Assembly (NCBI RefSeq): GCF_007971225.1
Contig: NZ_CP042435.1
Span: forward strand, 3,537,501 to 3,601,500
Origin: Panacibacter ginsenosidivorans
GTDB lineage: Bacteria; Bacteroidota; Bacteroidia; Chitinophagales; Chitinophagaceae
Direction of reading: 5' to 3'
DNA length: 64,000 nt
Shown: piece after piece, positions 55,578 to 63,696 of the stretch
How the letters are laid out: each line of letters opens with the position of its first letter
Numbering within the stretch: position 1 is the stretch's first letter
Notes under the pieces: generated by a model
Seen by the model: only the letters and a program-made list of their open reading frames with translations
Databases searched by the model: none
What the model was told of the DNA's origin: nothing
Translations under genes and position numbers: made by a program

Positions 55578-56456
55578 ATGAATAAAGCACCTGTATTGAT
55601 TGTTGGTATGGCTCGCTCCGGAACTACCTTAGTTTCCCATATTTTAGGTAGCCTACCAGGGGTACATATAGAAGTGGAACCGCATGCGCTTTGGAAATCA
55701 GGTAATTTTAAATACTTAAATGATGAGGAATATGATGATAGAGATAAAATTGCTGCAAGTATCCGTAATAAGCTTACAAAAGATTTGTCTGGCAAAGTGC
55801 TTATAGAAAAGTCGCCTATCAATTGTTTACGGCCAAATCTTGTCTACAAAGTATTCCCTGATGCAAAGATCGTCTATATAGAAAGAAATCCTGTTCGCTG
55901 TATTTATTCCAATTATACCCGCTCTTTGAAAAGAGATTCCTTTAAATTATCCATCATTCTTAAAAAATATTTTGTTTACACTGGTTCCGAAGATTTGAAA
56001 GGAGCTATTAGTGAGCGAGGGTTGTTTAAACAAATCTCTTTTAAAGATATCCCTCGTTTTTTGCAGTACACAGCCAGAATGTTTTACCTGCGCCAAGTAG
56101 CGGGCACCCTGCCTTTCGGCCCTAAGCTAAAAAATTTTGCAACTATTGTAAAAAAGAAAGGTTTGTTGTATTATCACGTCGCCGTTTTTAAAGCAGCCCA
56201 GAGGTATAAAAAAATTTACAGTGAATTATATGGAAAAAATATGCAAACATTCAGCATGGAAAATATTATGAATGATCATAACGAGATCAAACGAATGTTG
56301 GACTTTCTTCAGTTTTCTTATTCTGAAGTGTGGATTAATAATATTCAAGGTTCTTTCGACAGTGAAAGAGTAAAAGAATCTGCTGAACCACAAGCTATAG
56401 ACAAAGAGATACTGGCGTTACTCGATGATAATGATACAGGTAATGGTTTTTCATAG
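55578..56456 (+). CDS. Sulfotransferase family protein 3
   Basis: A 292-residue protein with PAPS loop 'GMARSGTTLVSHILGSLPGV' (about residues 9-28) and 3'-phosphate motif 'YIERNPVRCIYSNYTRSL'. It is the third sulfotransferase in 4 kb and lies 5 bases after the glycosyltransferase. The last codons and stop (GGTTTTTCATAG) coincide with the outer flank of the repeat family (TTTTTCATAGCATC), so the original C-terminus may have been cut or changed by an inserted element. Confidence 0.87.
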   Translation: MNKAPVLIVGMARSGTTLVSHILGSLPGVHIEVEPHALWKSGNFKYLNDEEYDDRDKIAASIRNKLTKDLSGKVLIEKSPINCLRPNLVYKVFPDAKIVYIERNPVRCIYSNYTRSLKRDSFKLSIILKKYFVYTGSEDLKGAISERGLFKQISFKDIPRFLQYTARMFYLRQVAGTLPFGPKLKNFATIVKKKGLLYYHVAVFKAAQRYKKIYSELYGKNMQTFSMENIMNDHNEIKRMLDFLQFSYSEVWINNIQGSFDSERVKESAEPQAIDKEILALLDDNDTGNGFS

Positions 56457-56485
56457 CATCCTTGCGTTGTCATCACTTTATGAAG
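56446..56485 (+). repeat. Degenerate repeat copy overlapping the end of sulfotransferase 3
   Basis: GGTTTTTCATAGCATC is an almost exact outer flank. It is followed by CTTGCGTTGTCATCACTT, a diverged core. The stop codon of the gene lies within the flank. Confidence 0.6.
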
Positions 56486-56649
56486 TTGAGCAGAGTTTTT
56501 CTTGTGAATTGTTCAGAACTTTCAGTCCTTAATAATCTGACAATATTTTACTAGGTTTTGATAAAAAATAGGGAATTTTTGTTCCTGTTAAGCAAAATAC
56601 TATTATTTTTAACGACTGATTTTAACTAACGAGTGCTTACATAATTATA

Positions 56650-56682
56650 AAAACCTGGATTATAATAATCCGGGTTTTTTAT
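56650..56682 (+). terminator. Rho-independent terminator of the exopolysaccharide cluster
   Basis: AAACCTGGATT pairs with AATCCGGGTTT (one T-G pair) around a short loop, followed by TTTTTATTTT. Confidence 0.85.
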
Positions 56683-57098
56683 TTTGCTCCCAGTTATATC
56701 AAATATATTTATAATATTACAAATGTAATATATATATATATTAATTTACTTTCTTATAATAATTATAATATTTTGATTTAAAATACATATTTTTACGTGG
56801 ATTTATACATTATATTTTACAATAAATAAAAAATATAAAATATAGTATTTTTTTAATATTTAATTGTCTTATAAAAATTATTGACGAATTTCATATGGCA
56901 AGCAATCGTTAGAGGACCTGTTGTTTCTACAATGGGTCTTTTCTATTAATAAATACGTAAGCTTGTAGATAAACCATTATCAATTTTAAATAATAGAAAA
57001 GTATAACTAGAAGGTAATCGATAAGATCTATAGCTGTCTCTTGAAACATTTCATTAAAAATCTGAGCAAAATATTTTCTTTCCAATTCTAATAAATCT

Positions 57099-57135
57099 GC
57101 ACCCTTTTTTGAAAATGATATTAATAAAAAAGGTG
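57099..57135 (-). terminator. Terminator of ssb
   Basis: GCACC(C)TTTTTT (57099-57110) pairs with AAAAAAGGTGC (57125-57135). On the minus strand the U-rich arm follows the stem, 50 bases past the ssb stop codon. Confidence 0.6.
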
Positions 57136-57186
57136 CTCATGCGAACACGCACAAACACCTTGTATATGGAATAGGGAAGTTGGATC

Positions 57187-57522
57187 TTATTTTTTGGTAA
57201 GTATCAGCAATTCGTTTGCCTGTACTTCTGTAGCATATCTTTTTATACCTTCTTTATCTGTATAACTATGGTTCACCAGTTTACCCTCAATTAATACTTC
57301 AAGGCCTTTGGTGAAATATTTTTCTACTATCTCAGCGGCTTTGTCCCATGCAATAACATTATGCCATTGTGTTTCGGTTATTTTTTCGCCTTTTGCATTT
57401 TTATAAGTTTCGTTTGTGGCAAGGCTTATACGGACCAGTTTTTTACCACTATCCAATACTTTTACTTCCGGTGTATTACCAAGATTTCCGATCAATTGTA
57501 CTTTGTTCCTTACGTTGTTCAT
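57187..57522 (-). CDS. ssb: Single-stranded DNA-binding protein
   Basis: A 111-residue OB-fold protein: 'NKVQLIGNLGNTPEVKVLDSGKKLVRISLATNE', 'TQWHNVIAWDKAAEIVEKYFTKG', 'VLIEGKLVNHSYTDKEGIKRYATEV' are classical SSB blocks. The acidic C-terminal tail (DDDIPF-type) that recruits partners is absent, as in many secondary Bacteroidota SSBs. It is the first gene of the accessory region, where such short SSBs often travel with mobile DNA. Confidence 0.93.
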   Translation of the reverse strand: MNNVRNKVQLIGNLGNTPEVKVLDSGKKLVRISLATNETYKNAKGEKITETQWHNVIAWDKAAEIVEKYFTKGLEVLIEGKLVNHSYTDKEGIKRYATEVQANELLILTKK

Positions 57523-57989
57523 GACTTTTGTTTTTACTTGATTTTCAAATTTGATTGCTCAACTGCGGCGGCCAACCGATGATGACACAAAATTGCGATG
57601 ACACAAAAGCCTTACCCGGTGTTTAGTCGTTTACTTCGGAACTATGTACCTGTTGGTACAAATACAAGTTTTGCAATTAATTGATAATTAGAGTATTGCA
57701 AACTCACTAACATATTACAAAAAACATAAAGGACAAACTTAACTTTTAGGGATATTACCCTGTTCATAACATCCTATTTATAAGTAGCTTGCAACAGAGA
57801 GAGGCCACCAGTACCACATAATAGGTCTAATAAATTAACTCAAAAAGTGGTGTTTGAATAATAAAGCGGGTGTTTTATAATGTAGTTCACGCTTAATTGA
57901 CATGTTTTATAAAGTGGCAATAAAGAAACTATTAGTATCATCAAAAGCAATACATTTGTACCAATTTATTGGTACTTTTATGGTACAAA

Positions 57990-58016
57990 TAAAAAACCCG
58001 GTTTTTATACCGGGTA
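57990..58016 (-). terminator. Terminator downstream of the tRNA-like locus
   Basis: On the minus strand ACCCGGT, a short loop and ACCGGGT are followed by TTTTTTATTT. Confidence 0.75.
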
Positions 58017-58065
58017 AACCTTGCGGTTTTTGCCTTCCAAGCTAAATAAGTGAGGGTTTAAAGAA

Positions 58066-58134
58066 GGAGGATACCAGAATCGAACTGGCCGTTACCAACT
58101 GGGTAGGAGGCGAACGGTCACCAGAACATCCCCC
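58066..58134 (-). ncRNA. tRNA-like locus of unknown identity
   Basis: Read on the minus strand, GGGGGAT at the start pairs with ATCCTCC at the end (7 pairs, one G-T). GCCAG-TTCGATT-CTGGT just before the 3' arm is a normal T arm. A D-loop-like CAGTTGGTA lies directly before it. A regular D arm and anticodon arm cannot be drawn, and the total is only 69 bases. The middle can instead fold as CTGG..CCGTT/AACGG..CCAG. No CCA is encoded. It could be a decayed tRNA, an attachment-site relic or a small structured RNA. A -7 box (TAGGTTTG, 58187-58194) and a terminator suggest it is transcribed. Confidence 0.45.
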
Positions 58135-58186
58135 ATTTTTGAATTGTTTAAAGGTTGCTTAATGCAACCTTTTTGCATCTAAATAG

Positions 58187-58219
58187 CAAACCTACTGTAA
58201 AATACTAATACAAAGCAAG
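58187..58219 (-). promoter_or_regulatory. Possible promoter of the tRNA-like locus
   Basis: TAGGTTTG on the minus strand (58187-58194) matches TAnnTTTG. CTTG 21 bases upstream (58216-58219) matches the -33 element at three of four positions. Confidence 0.4.
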
Positions 58220-58296
58220 ATGTATTTTGCGTTGGAAACTTATCAACAGGAGAATGTGAATTAATTGTGTGCGAGGTTTACTGATTGAATGCAAAT

Positions 58297-58476
58297 ATGC
58301 AATATATAATCTACGATACTATAAATCAGCAACCACTTTCCTTAGATGGGTCTATAACAATTGCAAATATGGAAACTAAAGAAAGTATTACATTAAGCGG
58401 GAAAAAGGTATTTGAATTAGTTAAAGAATTTATTGCTTCGCAGCCCACTGTTTCCAGCTTTCAAATGCCATCGTAA
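58297..58476 (+). CDS. Hypothetical small protein
   Basis: A 59-residue ORF from ATG 58297 ('MQYIIYDTINQQPLSLDG'). The sequence looks protein-like, with mixed beta and helix ('KKVFELVKEFIASQP'), but I recognise no family. Its 3' end overlaps the end of the convergent gene at 58430 by 47 bases, so at least the overlap is unusual and the ORF may be spurious. Confidence 0.4.
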   Translation: MQYIIYDTINQQPLSLDGSITIANMETKESITLSGKKVFELVKEFIASQPTVSSFQMPS

Positions 58477-58996
58477 CATCATCTTTTATTTTTTGCGGCA
58501 AATCTGAATCGATAAAACCAAACTCAAAAATTGGCTGGTTATATCGTGTCCACATATGGTAAGCCAATCTATCATGAATGTATCTATCAGAAGGTTGTTG
58601 TATAAAATAATCTAAATTATTTTGCTCAACCATTAATAGGGCAAAGTCCAGTTCATTAGTTAGTGTAACATACTTTTGACCATGTAACATACCACTCATA
58701 CTTCTATTTTTTAATCCACTACTTTCTAAAAAAATTTCTAACTCATTTAATGCTTTTAGCATTGCATCTTTCTGTTGACTAAACAGCTTTTCATACTCAT
58801 AATTATCAGTAGATAAAGAAATAGCTTCGCTTATTTTGCCCATAGCATCACTAAATTCTTCGGGCGTTGGTGAAATATTTCTGCCTTCATCTTGAATTAC
58901 AAAGTTTGCAATACCTGCTAATTTTTTCAATTCAGATATGCTGTTTCTATCTTTATAAGATAGACTTTCAATTTTTGTTTTCACTAAATCAATCAT
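58430..58996 (-). CDS. Hypothetical protein
   Basis: A 188-residue soluble, mostly helical protein ('MIDLVKTKIESLSYKDRNSISELKKLAGIANFVIQDEGRN...FESWKQWAAKQ'). No signal peptide, membrane segment or catalytic motif is visible. It does not resemble a family I know. It lies alone in the accessory region. Confidence 0.6.
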   Translation of the reverse strand: MIDLVKTKIESLSYKDRNSISELKKLAGIANFVIQDEGRNISPTPEEFSDAMGKISEAISLSTDNYEYEKLFSQQKDAMLKALNELEIFLESSGLKNRSMSGMLHGQKYVTLTNELDFALLMVEQNNLDYFIQQPSDRYIHDRLAYHMWTRYNQPIFEFGFIDSDLPQKIKDDVTMAFESWKQWAAKQ

Positions 58997-59189
58997 ACAA
59001 AATATATTTATTACAATTTACTTAATAAATAAGCCTGAATAACACTTACGAAAATGCATTTAGAAAAAATGTCTTTTGGGTTTTTTGATTTACATTAAAT
59101 ACTTGACTTTCAATTCAAATATCAGTCCCAACAAGTATGTATATGCGGTTATTTGCATTAATAAATACAATGTATTATCTTAATAGTGT

Positions 59190-59309
59190 ATGAGAAATTG
59201 GAGATTACAACAAGCGCATTGGATGCTCAAAATTTGGGCTATTATTATAGCGATAATAGTTATTATCTATTTAATTGATTGGATATTATGGATACGTATT
59301 ATAAAATAG
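59190..59309 (+). CDS. Very small single-span membrane protein
   Basis: A 39-codon ORF: a short basic/aromatic N-terminus 'MRNWRLQQAHWMLKIW', a hydrophobic span rich in Ile (AIIIAIIVIIYLI), and 'DWILWIRIIK'. Its stop codon lies in the left arm of a 16-bp perfect terminator hairpin (59305-59342), which gives independent evidence for a transcription unit ending exactly here. It could be a toxin-like or regulatory membrane peptide. No homologue is known to me. Confidence 0.5.
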   Translation: MRNWRLQQAHWMLKIWAIIIAIIVIIYLIDWILWIRIIK

Positions 59310-59342
59310 ATAGAGCGGTTATAATTAACCGCTCTATCTATT
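59305..59342. terminator. Bidirectional terminator, 16-bp perfect stem
   Basis: AATAGATAGAGCGGTT (59305-59320) pairs perfectly with AACCGCTCTATCTATT (59327-59342) around ATAATT. It serves the small plus-strand ORF and the minus-strand gene whose stop codon lies at its right edge. Confidence 0.85.
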
Positions 59343-59637
59343 ATTCAGCAACAATATATGCGCCTTCTTTCCAATTTTGATTTGTTTCTAACCATTCAAG
59401 TAAAGCTCCCATAAACCCAAACCTTGCCGCTAATCCAGTAGCTTGTTCGAAACATACCTGTCCTGGTTCAAGTTCACGTATTAATATGCTTCTTTTGTAA
59501 ATTGCTTGTGTTCCTTCAATTATAAAAGTGGTGGTAGTCCCCACTTTTACTATGCCATCTTTAGCAAGTTTACCCATTGTCTTCATGTGGGTTTCTATAA
59601 AGTCCATATCAACAGACGGGTAAAAGGTATCTGGCAT
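59341..59637 (-). CDS. Hypothetical protein (pair member 2)
   Basis: A 98-residue soluble protein ('MPDTFYPSVDMDFIETHMKTMG...NWKEGAYIVAE'). No family recognised. Only 3 bases separate it from the upstream gene, so they form a two-gene operon that ends in the 59.3 kb terminator. The size and spacing resemble toxin-antitoxin pairs, but no motif supports that. Confidence 0.6.
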   Translation of the reverse strand: MPDTFYPSVDMDFIETHMKTMGKLAKDGIVKVGTTTTFIIEGTQAIYKRSILIRELEPGQVCFEQATGLAARFGFMGALLEWLETNQNWKEGAYIVAE

Positions 59638-59640
59638 AAA

Positions 59641-60027
59641 TTAAGCTACAATCTCTAAGTGTGGATTTACATAATTTTCTCCTGTATGAAATAAACGTTC
59701 AAGTAATTCATCAGTTTCTTCTACATTGTATCCAAGCAGAGGTTCTCCACTTTCGCCATCTACAGCAATCCAACCTAATGCCTGTAGTTCTATTTCAATT
59801 CCTTGACCGAATTTCTCTGCTACAATGCAGAATGATTGAATAGCTTCTTTAATAGCTATTTCTGAATCTGCTTCATCTTTGGCAATAGTATCTATACCCA
59901 ACAAAGGAAGTTGAATAAGTAATTTGCCATGATCTGAGGTCTTACTCCAAATCGGCATAAATACCGAAATAGAAGTAACTATCCCATTGTGACGGGCAAT
60001 TTTAATGTTTGCTTCTGTGGTACTCAT
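59641..60027 (-). CDS. Hypothetical protein (pair member 1)
   Basis: A 128-residue soluble protein, first gene of a two-gene operon. It contains 'ALGWIAVDGESGEPLLGYNVEETDELLERLFHTGENY', which has no match I recognise. No membrane segment. It is acidic overall. Confidence 0.6.
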   Translation of the reverse strand: MSTTEANIKIARHNGIVTSISVFMPIWSKTSDHGKLLIQLPLLGIDTIAKDEADSEIAIKEAIQSFCIVAEKFGQGIEIELQALGWIAVDGESGEPLLGYNVEETDELLERLFHTGENYVNPHLEIVA

Positions 60028-60281
60028 GATTTAATTCGCTTTACGGTTCGCAAGATATATATCAAATTTGATACTTAATAACACTTTGTGAATAAAGTTG
60101 TATTTATTTTATGTATTCATTTTATAAACGTATGACAATCATTATATATTTTATATGGCCGGATACTTGAATTGTAAGATAATATTTTTAAGGAACATGA
60201 CAAAATGTAAATATGTTGAGCGGGTAAAAATAAATTAGGTATAATGCAGGACAAGTTTTATCTTTATGAAAATTATCTGCT

Positions 60282-61235
60282 ATGCCTAATATTTTTTCAC
60301 AATTTCAGAAAGAAGATGAATGTAGAAAAATGCTCGAAGCATCAAGATGGGAAAATGGTAAGCCACATTGTCCTTTTTGTGGTAATGAAAAATACTACGT
60401 TATTGAAGGTGGTAAAAGATATAAATGTGCGAATAATAAATGCTATAAAAAATACAGCGCAACAACAGGAACAATATTTGAAAATAGCAAACTTCCTTTG
60501 TCTTTGTGGTTTACTGCAATGCACATTATTACTGCTCATAAGAAAGGTATTTCATCTTGTCAGTTAGCAAGGGATTTAGGTGTTGAACAGAAAACAGCAT
60601 GGTTCATGAACCATAGAATAAGAGAGGCTTTAAAAGAAAAGAATAGCCCATTATTGGACGGCACAATAGAAGCAGATGAAACATACATGGGTCGTAAATA
60701 TAGAGCAGATTACAAAGGTTTACAACCTGAAGAAATAGACCATAAGTTAAGTTCTAAAATAAAAAATAAAGGTGCTGTATTAGGTTTAGCAGATAGAAAG
60801 AATGGCACAATAAGAGTAAAAGTTTTTGAAAGTAATAAGACTGAATTTGTAGTGGATGCAGTAAGAAAAAATGTATCACAAGGGAGCGTATTACATACTG
60901 ATGGAAGCGAATTATACAATTCTGTGGAGGACGAATACTTTAGAGAGAAAGTTATCCATTCGAAAAAAGAGTGGGTAAAGGAAAGTATGATAGTTGATAA
61001 GGTGCATGTTAATAATGTAGAGAACTTTTGGGGTGTAATGAAAAGAGGTGTTTATGGTATATACCATCAAATAAGTTTTAAGCACCTTGAACGCTATGCT
61101 GATGAATTTAGCTATAGGTACAACTCCCGTAAAATATCTGATAAGGAAAGGTTTAATCTTACATTAGAAAGAGTAAATGGCAGGTTAACATATAACACTC
61201 TCACAGGCAAAAATGAAATATCTCCCGAAAAGTAA
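60282..61235 (+). CDS. IS1595-family transposase
   Basis: A 317-residue transposase. The N-terminal zinc ribbon has 'CPFCGNEKYYVIEGGKRYKCANNKC' pattern cysteines. A helix-turn-helix region follows ('SCQLARDLGVEQKTAWFMNHRIREAL'). The DDE catalytic core has 'GTIEADETYMG', 'LHTDGSELY' and 'HVNNVENFWGVMKRG' (the last with the final acidic residue). All parts are intact, so the element may be active. Clear terminal inverted repeats or target duplications could not be made out by eye. Confidence 0.93.
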   Translation: MPNIFSQFQKEDECRKMLEASRWENGKPHCPFCGNEKYYVIEGGKRYKCANNKCYKKYSATTGTIFENSKLPLSLWFTAMHIITAHKKGISSCQLARDLGVEQKTAWFMNHRIREALKEKNSPLLDGTIEADETYMGRKYRADYKGLQPEEIDHKLSSKIKNKGAVLGLADRKNGTIRVKVFESNKTEFVVDAVRKNVSQGSVLHTDGSELYNSVEDEYFREKVIHSKKEWVKESMIVDKVHVNNVENFWGVMKRGVYGIYHQISFKHLERYADEFSYRYNSRKISDKERFNLTLERVNGRLTYNTLTGKNEISPEK

Positions 61236-61274
61236 TGGTAAATCTTATTACCTTTAGTTTGTAAACAAAATTAC

Positions 61275-61436
61275 ATGGCTAAAAACACTAAGGGGACTGG
61301 GAAAGCGGATGAACAAACAACAGTAAAAACACGTGCGAAGAAGTACGATGAAAAGCTCAAAATTAATGGGACTTTCGATGAATTACTGAAAGAGTTAGCA
61401 ACGCCAACAAAGCCGCCCGTTTCCAAGCCTAAATGA
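61275..61436 (+). CDS. Small basic protein accompanying the IS1595 transposase
   Basis: A 53-residue ORF: a Lys/Thr-rich N-terminus, then 'AKKYDEKLKINGTFDELLKELATPTKPP'. It starts 39 bases after the transposase on the same strand. Short 'K(Y/P)..KLKINGTF..L' proteins beside IS1595-type transposases are, as far as I recall, frequent in Bacteroidota; this is inference from memory. Likely part of the insertion sequence. Confidence 0.6.
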   Translation: MAKNTKGTGKADEQTTVKTRAKKYDEKLKINGTFDELLKELATPTKPPVSKPK

Positions 61437-62040
61437 GTATTACATAATAACGTTTATTGACGTACCGCTCAGGGGTTATTAGAGCTATAACCTATCGGCA
61501 TATTTGTAATACTGCTCTTTCCCACTACAGGCTTTTCATTCAAAAGCCGTTTTCAAAAGTTAGTTTAAAGGGGTAAGTTCCCTAATCTGTACAAAGCAAG
61601 TATTTCGAGACTTGGATTAACTATTGAAATTTCACACTTTCCTCACCAATTTACTTTTCTAAATTTTTTTGTCCCAACACGAACATAGTTGCGGTTTACT
61701 TACGGATATAAACGTTTTTAAACGTTTAAAAACGGATAATTTTTGTATTTTGGGTAGTGTCTCAGTTTGAAAATATGCTCCCCCGGAAGTCCTTTAAAAA
61801 TTTGATGTTTAGGGGACAAAATATGGTTTCAAGTCTCAGAATACTTGACATTGTACAGGACACAAAGAGCGTGTCAAAATCATATTTCTCATTGAAGTAA
61901 AAGAGCAGCAAATACGCTCTGCTATTGTATTAGGAATGAACCTAAGCCCATAGCATAACGGCCAGAACTACGAAGTATATCTACTTTAAGAGCTATATAA
62001 ATATAGCAAAATTCATTCACTCATTTAATTATTTAAAATT
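61437..62040. other. Non-coding region upstream of the GHKL gene
   Basis: Contains a 22-base perfect palindrome (61713-61734) and AGAGCGT/ACGCTCT arms around 61867-61921. No credible ORF. The first 100 bases may be the right end of the insertion sequence. Confidence 0.5.
61713..61734. promoter_or_regulatory. 22-bp perfect palindrome, candidate operator
   Basis: The sequence reads CGTTTTTAAACG and then continues with its own inverse, centred on AACGTT at 61721-61726. Both arms are exact. It is the only site of its kind between the insertion sequence and the GHKL gene. Confidence 0.55.
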
Positions 62041-63570
62041 ATGAAAAGCAACTTTCAAGATATATCTTTAACGTCCCTTCAAAATGATATTATGGGTCAA
62101 AAAATTCCAATTAACAATACTCCGCAAGCGAATGAAGTATGGAAAGGTATCGGAGGCCATTTTGACTTTTTAAGTCAAATAATTCATGAATTTATTGATA
62201 ATTCAATCTCTAATTTTATTGGCAATAATTCTTTGGCTAAAAATATTCTTATAACTTTTAGAGATATTGGCAATAATGTTGAAGTACTGATTGAAGATCA
62301 GGGAACAGGTATTAAAGACTTAAATGTAGCATTCTGTTTAGGCAATACTTCAATTGGAGATTCCCCACTTAATGAACATGGTTTTGGAATGAAACATGCA
62401 TTAGCATCAGCAAATCCACAAAATAATAATTGGGCTGTTTATACTCGAACTAAAGAAGATTTTGATAAAAATCAATTTAAAAAAATATCCTCTCCATATA
62501 AGATTGTAGATTTTGAAGCAGACTTAATAACAATAGATGAAGAAAAATGGCCCGGACAATTTAATTCATCAGGAACATTTGTAAGATTTGAATGTAAAAG
62601 AGAAATGTTTAATACTTTAAGGAAAGGAATAAAAGGTGCTTTGCCATTAAGTATAGATGGGTTTATGGCATTTTTTAAAGAAGACTTAGGATTTGTTTAT
62701 TCTAACATTCTTAAAGATGGGTATGCTACTATATCAATCGTCACTCCAAAGAATAGTTATGTAGTTGCGGCAGTAGAACCAAATTGGAAAGAATTTATAG
62801 GCCCAAAATCAGGAAATGAAGATTATGATTTAGGGAATGGTAACGTTACTATAAATTACCAGTTTGGTGCTACTAATGAAGCAATGTATAATAAATACTA
62901 TTTGAAAAATCAATCTTCGTCTGGTGTAGAAATTAGAATAAATGGAAGGCTTTTAAGCTATAATATATTTAAAGACATTTGGAATTTAGAACCCCACCCT
63001 AAATACAATCATTTGCTTATTAAGTTGAATATTATCTCAAATGATAAAAGTAGATTACCAACTACAAGAACTTCAAAAAATGGAATCAGAGAAGGAGACG
63101 GCAAACTTGAAAAAATATATGAGTGGGTAAGAAAGAAATATAAAAAACCAGATACAGACGAAGACGTAAGGGACGAAGACCAAGATGAAATTAGCCTATT
63201 TGAAACATTAAGAGATCAAAAAAACACTCATTTAGTAGGTTGTAATGCTACTACTCAACAATATGTTTTCAATACAGTGGGTGAAAACGCAAGAATAGAT
63301 TTGTACATGGATTTTAGAAATGATGTTACAATTTATGAAGGCAAAAAAGACAAGACAACATTTAAAGATGTGTACCAATTAAGAATGTATTGGGATGGAT
63401 GTGTAATAGATGGAATAAACCCACAAGTAGGCATACTGATTTCAGCAGTTCATCCGAATTCAGTAAAAAAATTAGTTGATATTGTAAATAGTATGAAAGA
63501 TCAAAATGGGAATAATTATAATTTCATAATGAAAACATGGAGAGATGAAATGATACCATATCCTAAATAG
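62041..63570 (+). CDS. GHKL ATPase fused to a PD-(D/E)XK-like nuclease domain (MORC/MutL-like, putative defence protein)
   Basis: A 509-residue protein. GHKL motifs: N-box 'HEFIDNSI' (about residues 50-57), G1 'EDQGTGI' (about 87-93), G2 'NEHGFGMKHA' (about 116-125). An S5-like region follows, with 'SSGVEIRINGRLLSYNIF' and 'KSRLPTTRTSKNGI'. Near the C-terminus 'RIDLYMDF' (Asp 420), 'IYEGKKD' (Glu 433, Lys 435) and 'DVYQLRMYWDG' (Gln 446) fit a PD-(D/E)XK nuclease core. Prokaryotic MORC-like GHKL proteins with restriction-nuclease domains are known from restriction and defence loci. It lies in mobile DNA and is followed by a small Cse60-like ORF. Confidence 0.75.
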   Translation: MKSNFQDISLTSLQNDIMGQKIPINNTPQANEVWKGIGGHFDFLSQIIHEFIDNSISNFIGNNSLAKNILITFRDIGNNVEVLIEDQGTGIKDLNVAFCLGNTSIGDSPLNEHGFGMKHALASANPQNNNWAVYTRTKEDFDKNQFKKISSPYKIVDFEADLITIDEEKWPGQFNSSGTFVRFECKREMFNTLRKGIKGALPLSIDGFMAFFKEDLGFVYSNILKDGYATISIVTPKNSYVVAAVEPNWKEFIGPKSGNEDYDLGNGNVTINYQFGATNEAMYNKYYLKNQSSSGVEIRINGRLLSYNIFKDIWNLEPHPKYNHLLIKLNIISNDKSRLPTTRTSKNGIREGDGKLEKIYEWVRKKYKKPDTDEDVRDEDQDEISLFETLRDQKNTHLVGCNATTQQYVFNTVGENARIDLYMDFRNDVTIYEGKKDKTTFKDVYQLRMYWDGCVIDGINPQVGILISAVHPNSVKKLVDIVNSMKDQNGNNYNFIMKTWRDEMIPYPK

Positions 63571-63696
63571 ATTTAAAATGAGAAGAAAAAAGAAACCATA
63601 TATAATACGACTACTTATCTTTTATGCTAAGTGTGTATTCTATTTGTTCTTCCCTTATTATGATTAATTGCTATTTTTAAATTAAAAAAACAAAAA

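Larger units (their letters stand above)
56457..57186. other. AT-rich gap between the exopolysaccharide cluster and ssb
   Basis: No ORF with support. It contains the cluster terminator (56650-56682), a very AT-rich stretch (56690-56880), a terminator-like hairpin with T-rich tail (AGGACC near 56913 with GGTCTTTT near 56935) and the ssb terminator. Base composition is clearly lower in GC than the left part of the window. Confidence 0.5.
57523..58296. other. Non-coding region with direct repeats, palindromes and a tRNA-like locus
   Basis: Upstream of ssb lie two copies of GATGACACAAAA (57581 and 57597). GTACCTGTTGGTAC (57646-57659) and GTACCAATTTATTGGTAC (57958-57975) are palindromes, each next to TGGTACAAATA (57654 and 57981). 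A tRNA-like locus with promoter and terminator follows on the minus strand. No protein gene seen. Confidence 0.5.

Noticed and set aside
57551-57608. GATGACACAAAA repeats near ssb as degenerate B ends
   Set aside because: Only TGACACAA is shared with the B' core, and the two copies are in direct rather than inverted order.
58066-58134. tmRNA
   Set aside because: The 5' GGGGG..TTCTGG start is suggestive, but the locus is only 69 bases long and has no tag-reading frame or encoded CCA.
59341-60027. Toxin-antitoxin assignment for the two small minus-strand genes
   Set aside because: Size and spacing fit, but neither protein shows a known toxin or DNA-binding antitoxin motif.
60200-61500. Defined terminal inverted repeats of the IS1595 element
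   Set aside because: I compared the flanks by eye and found no convincing inverted pair or 8-base target duplication, so I annotate only the genes.
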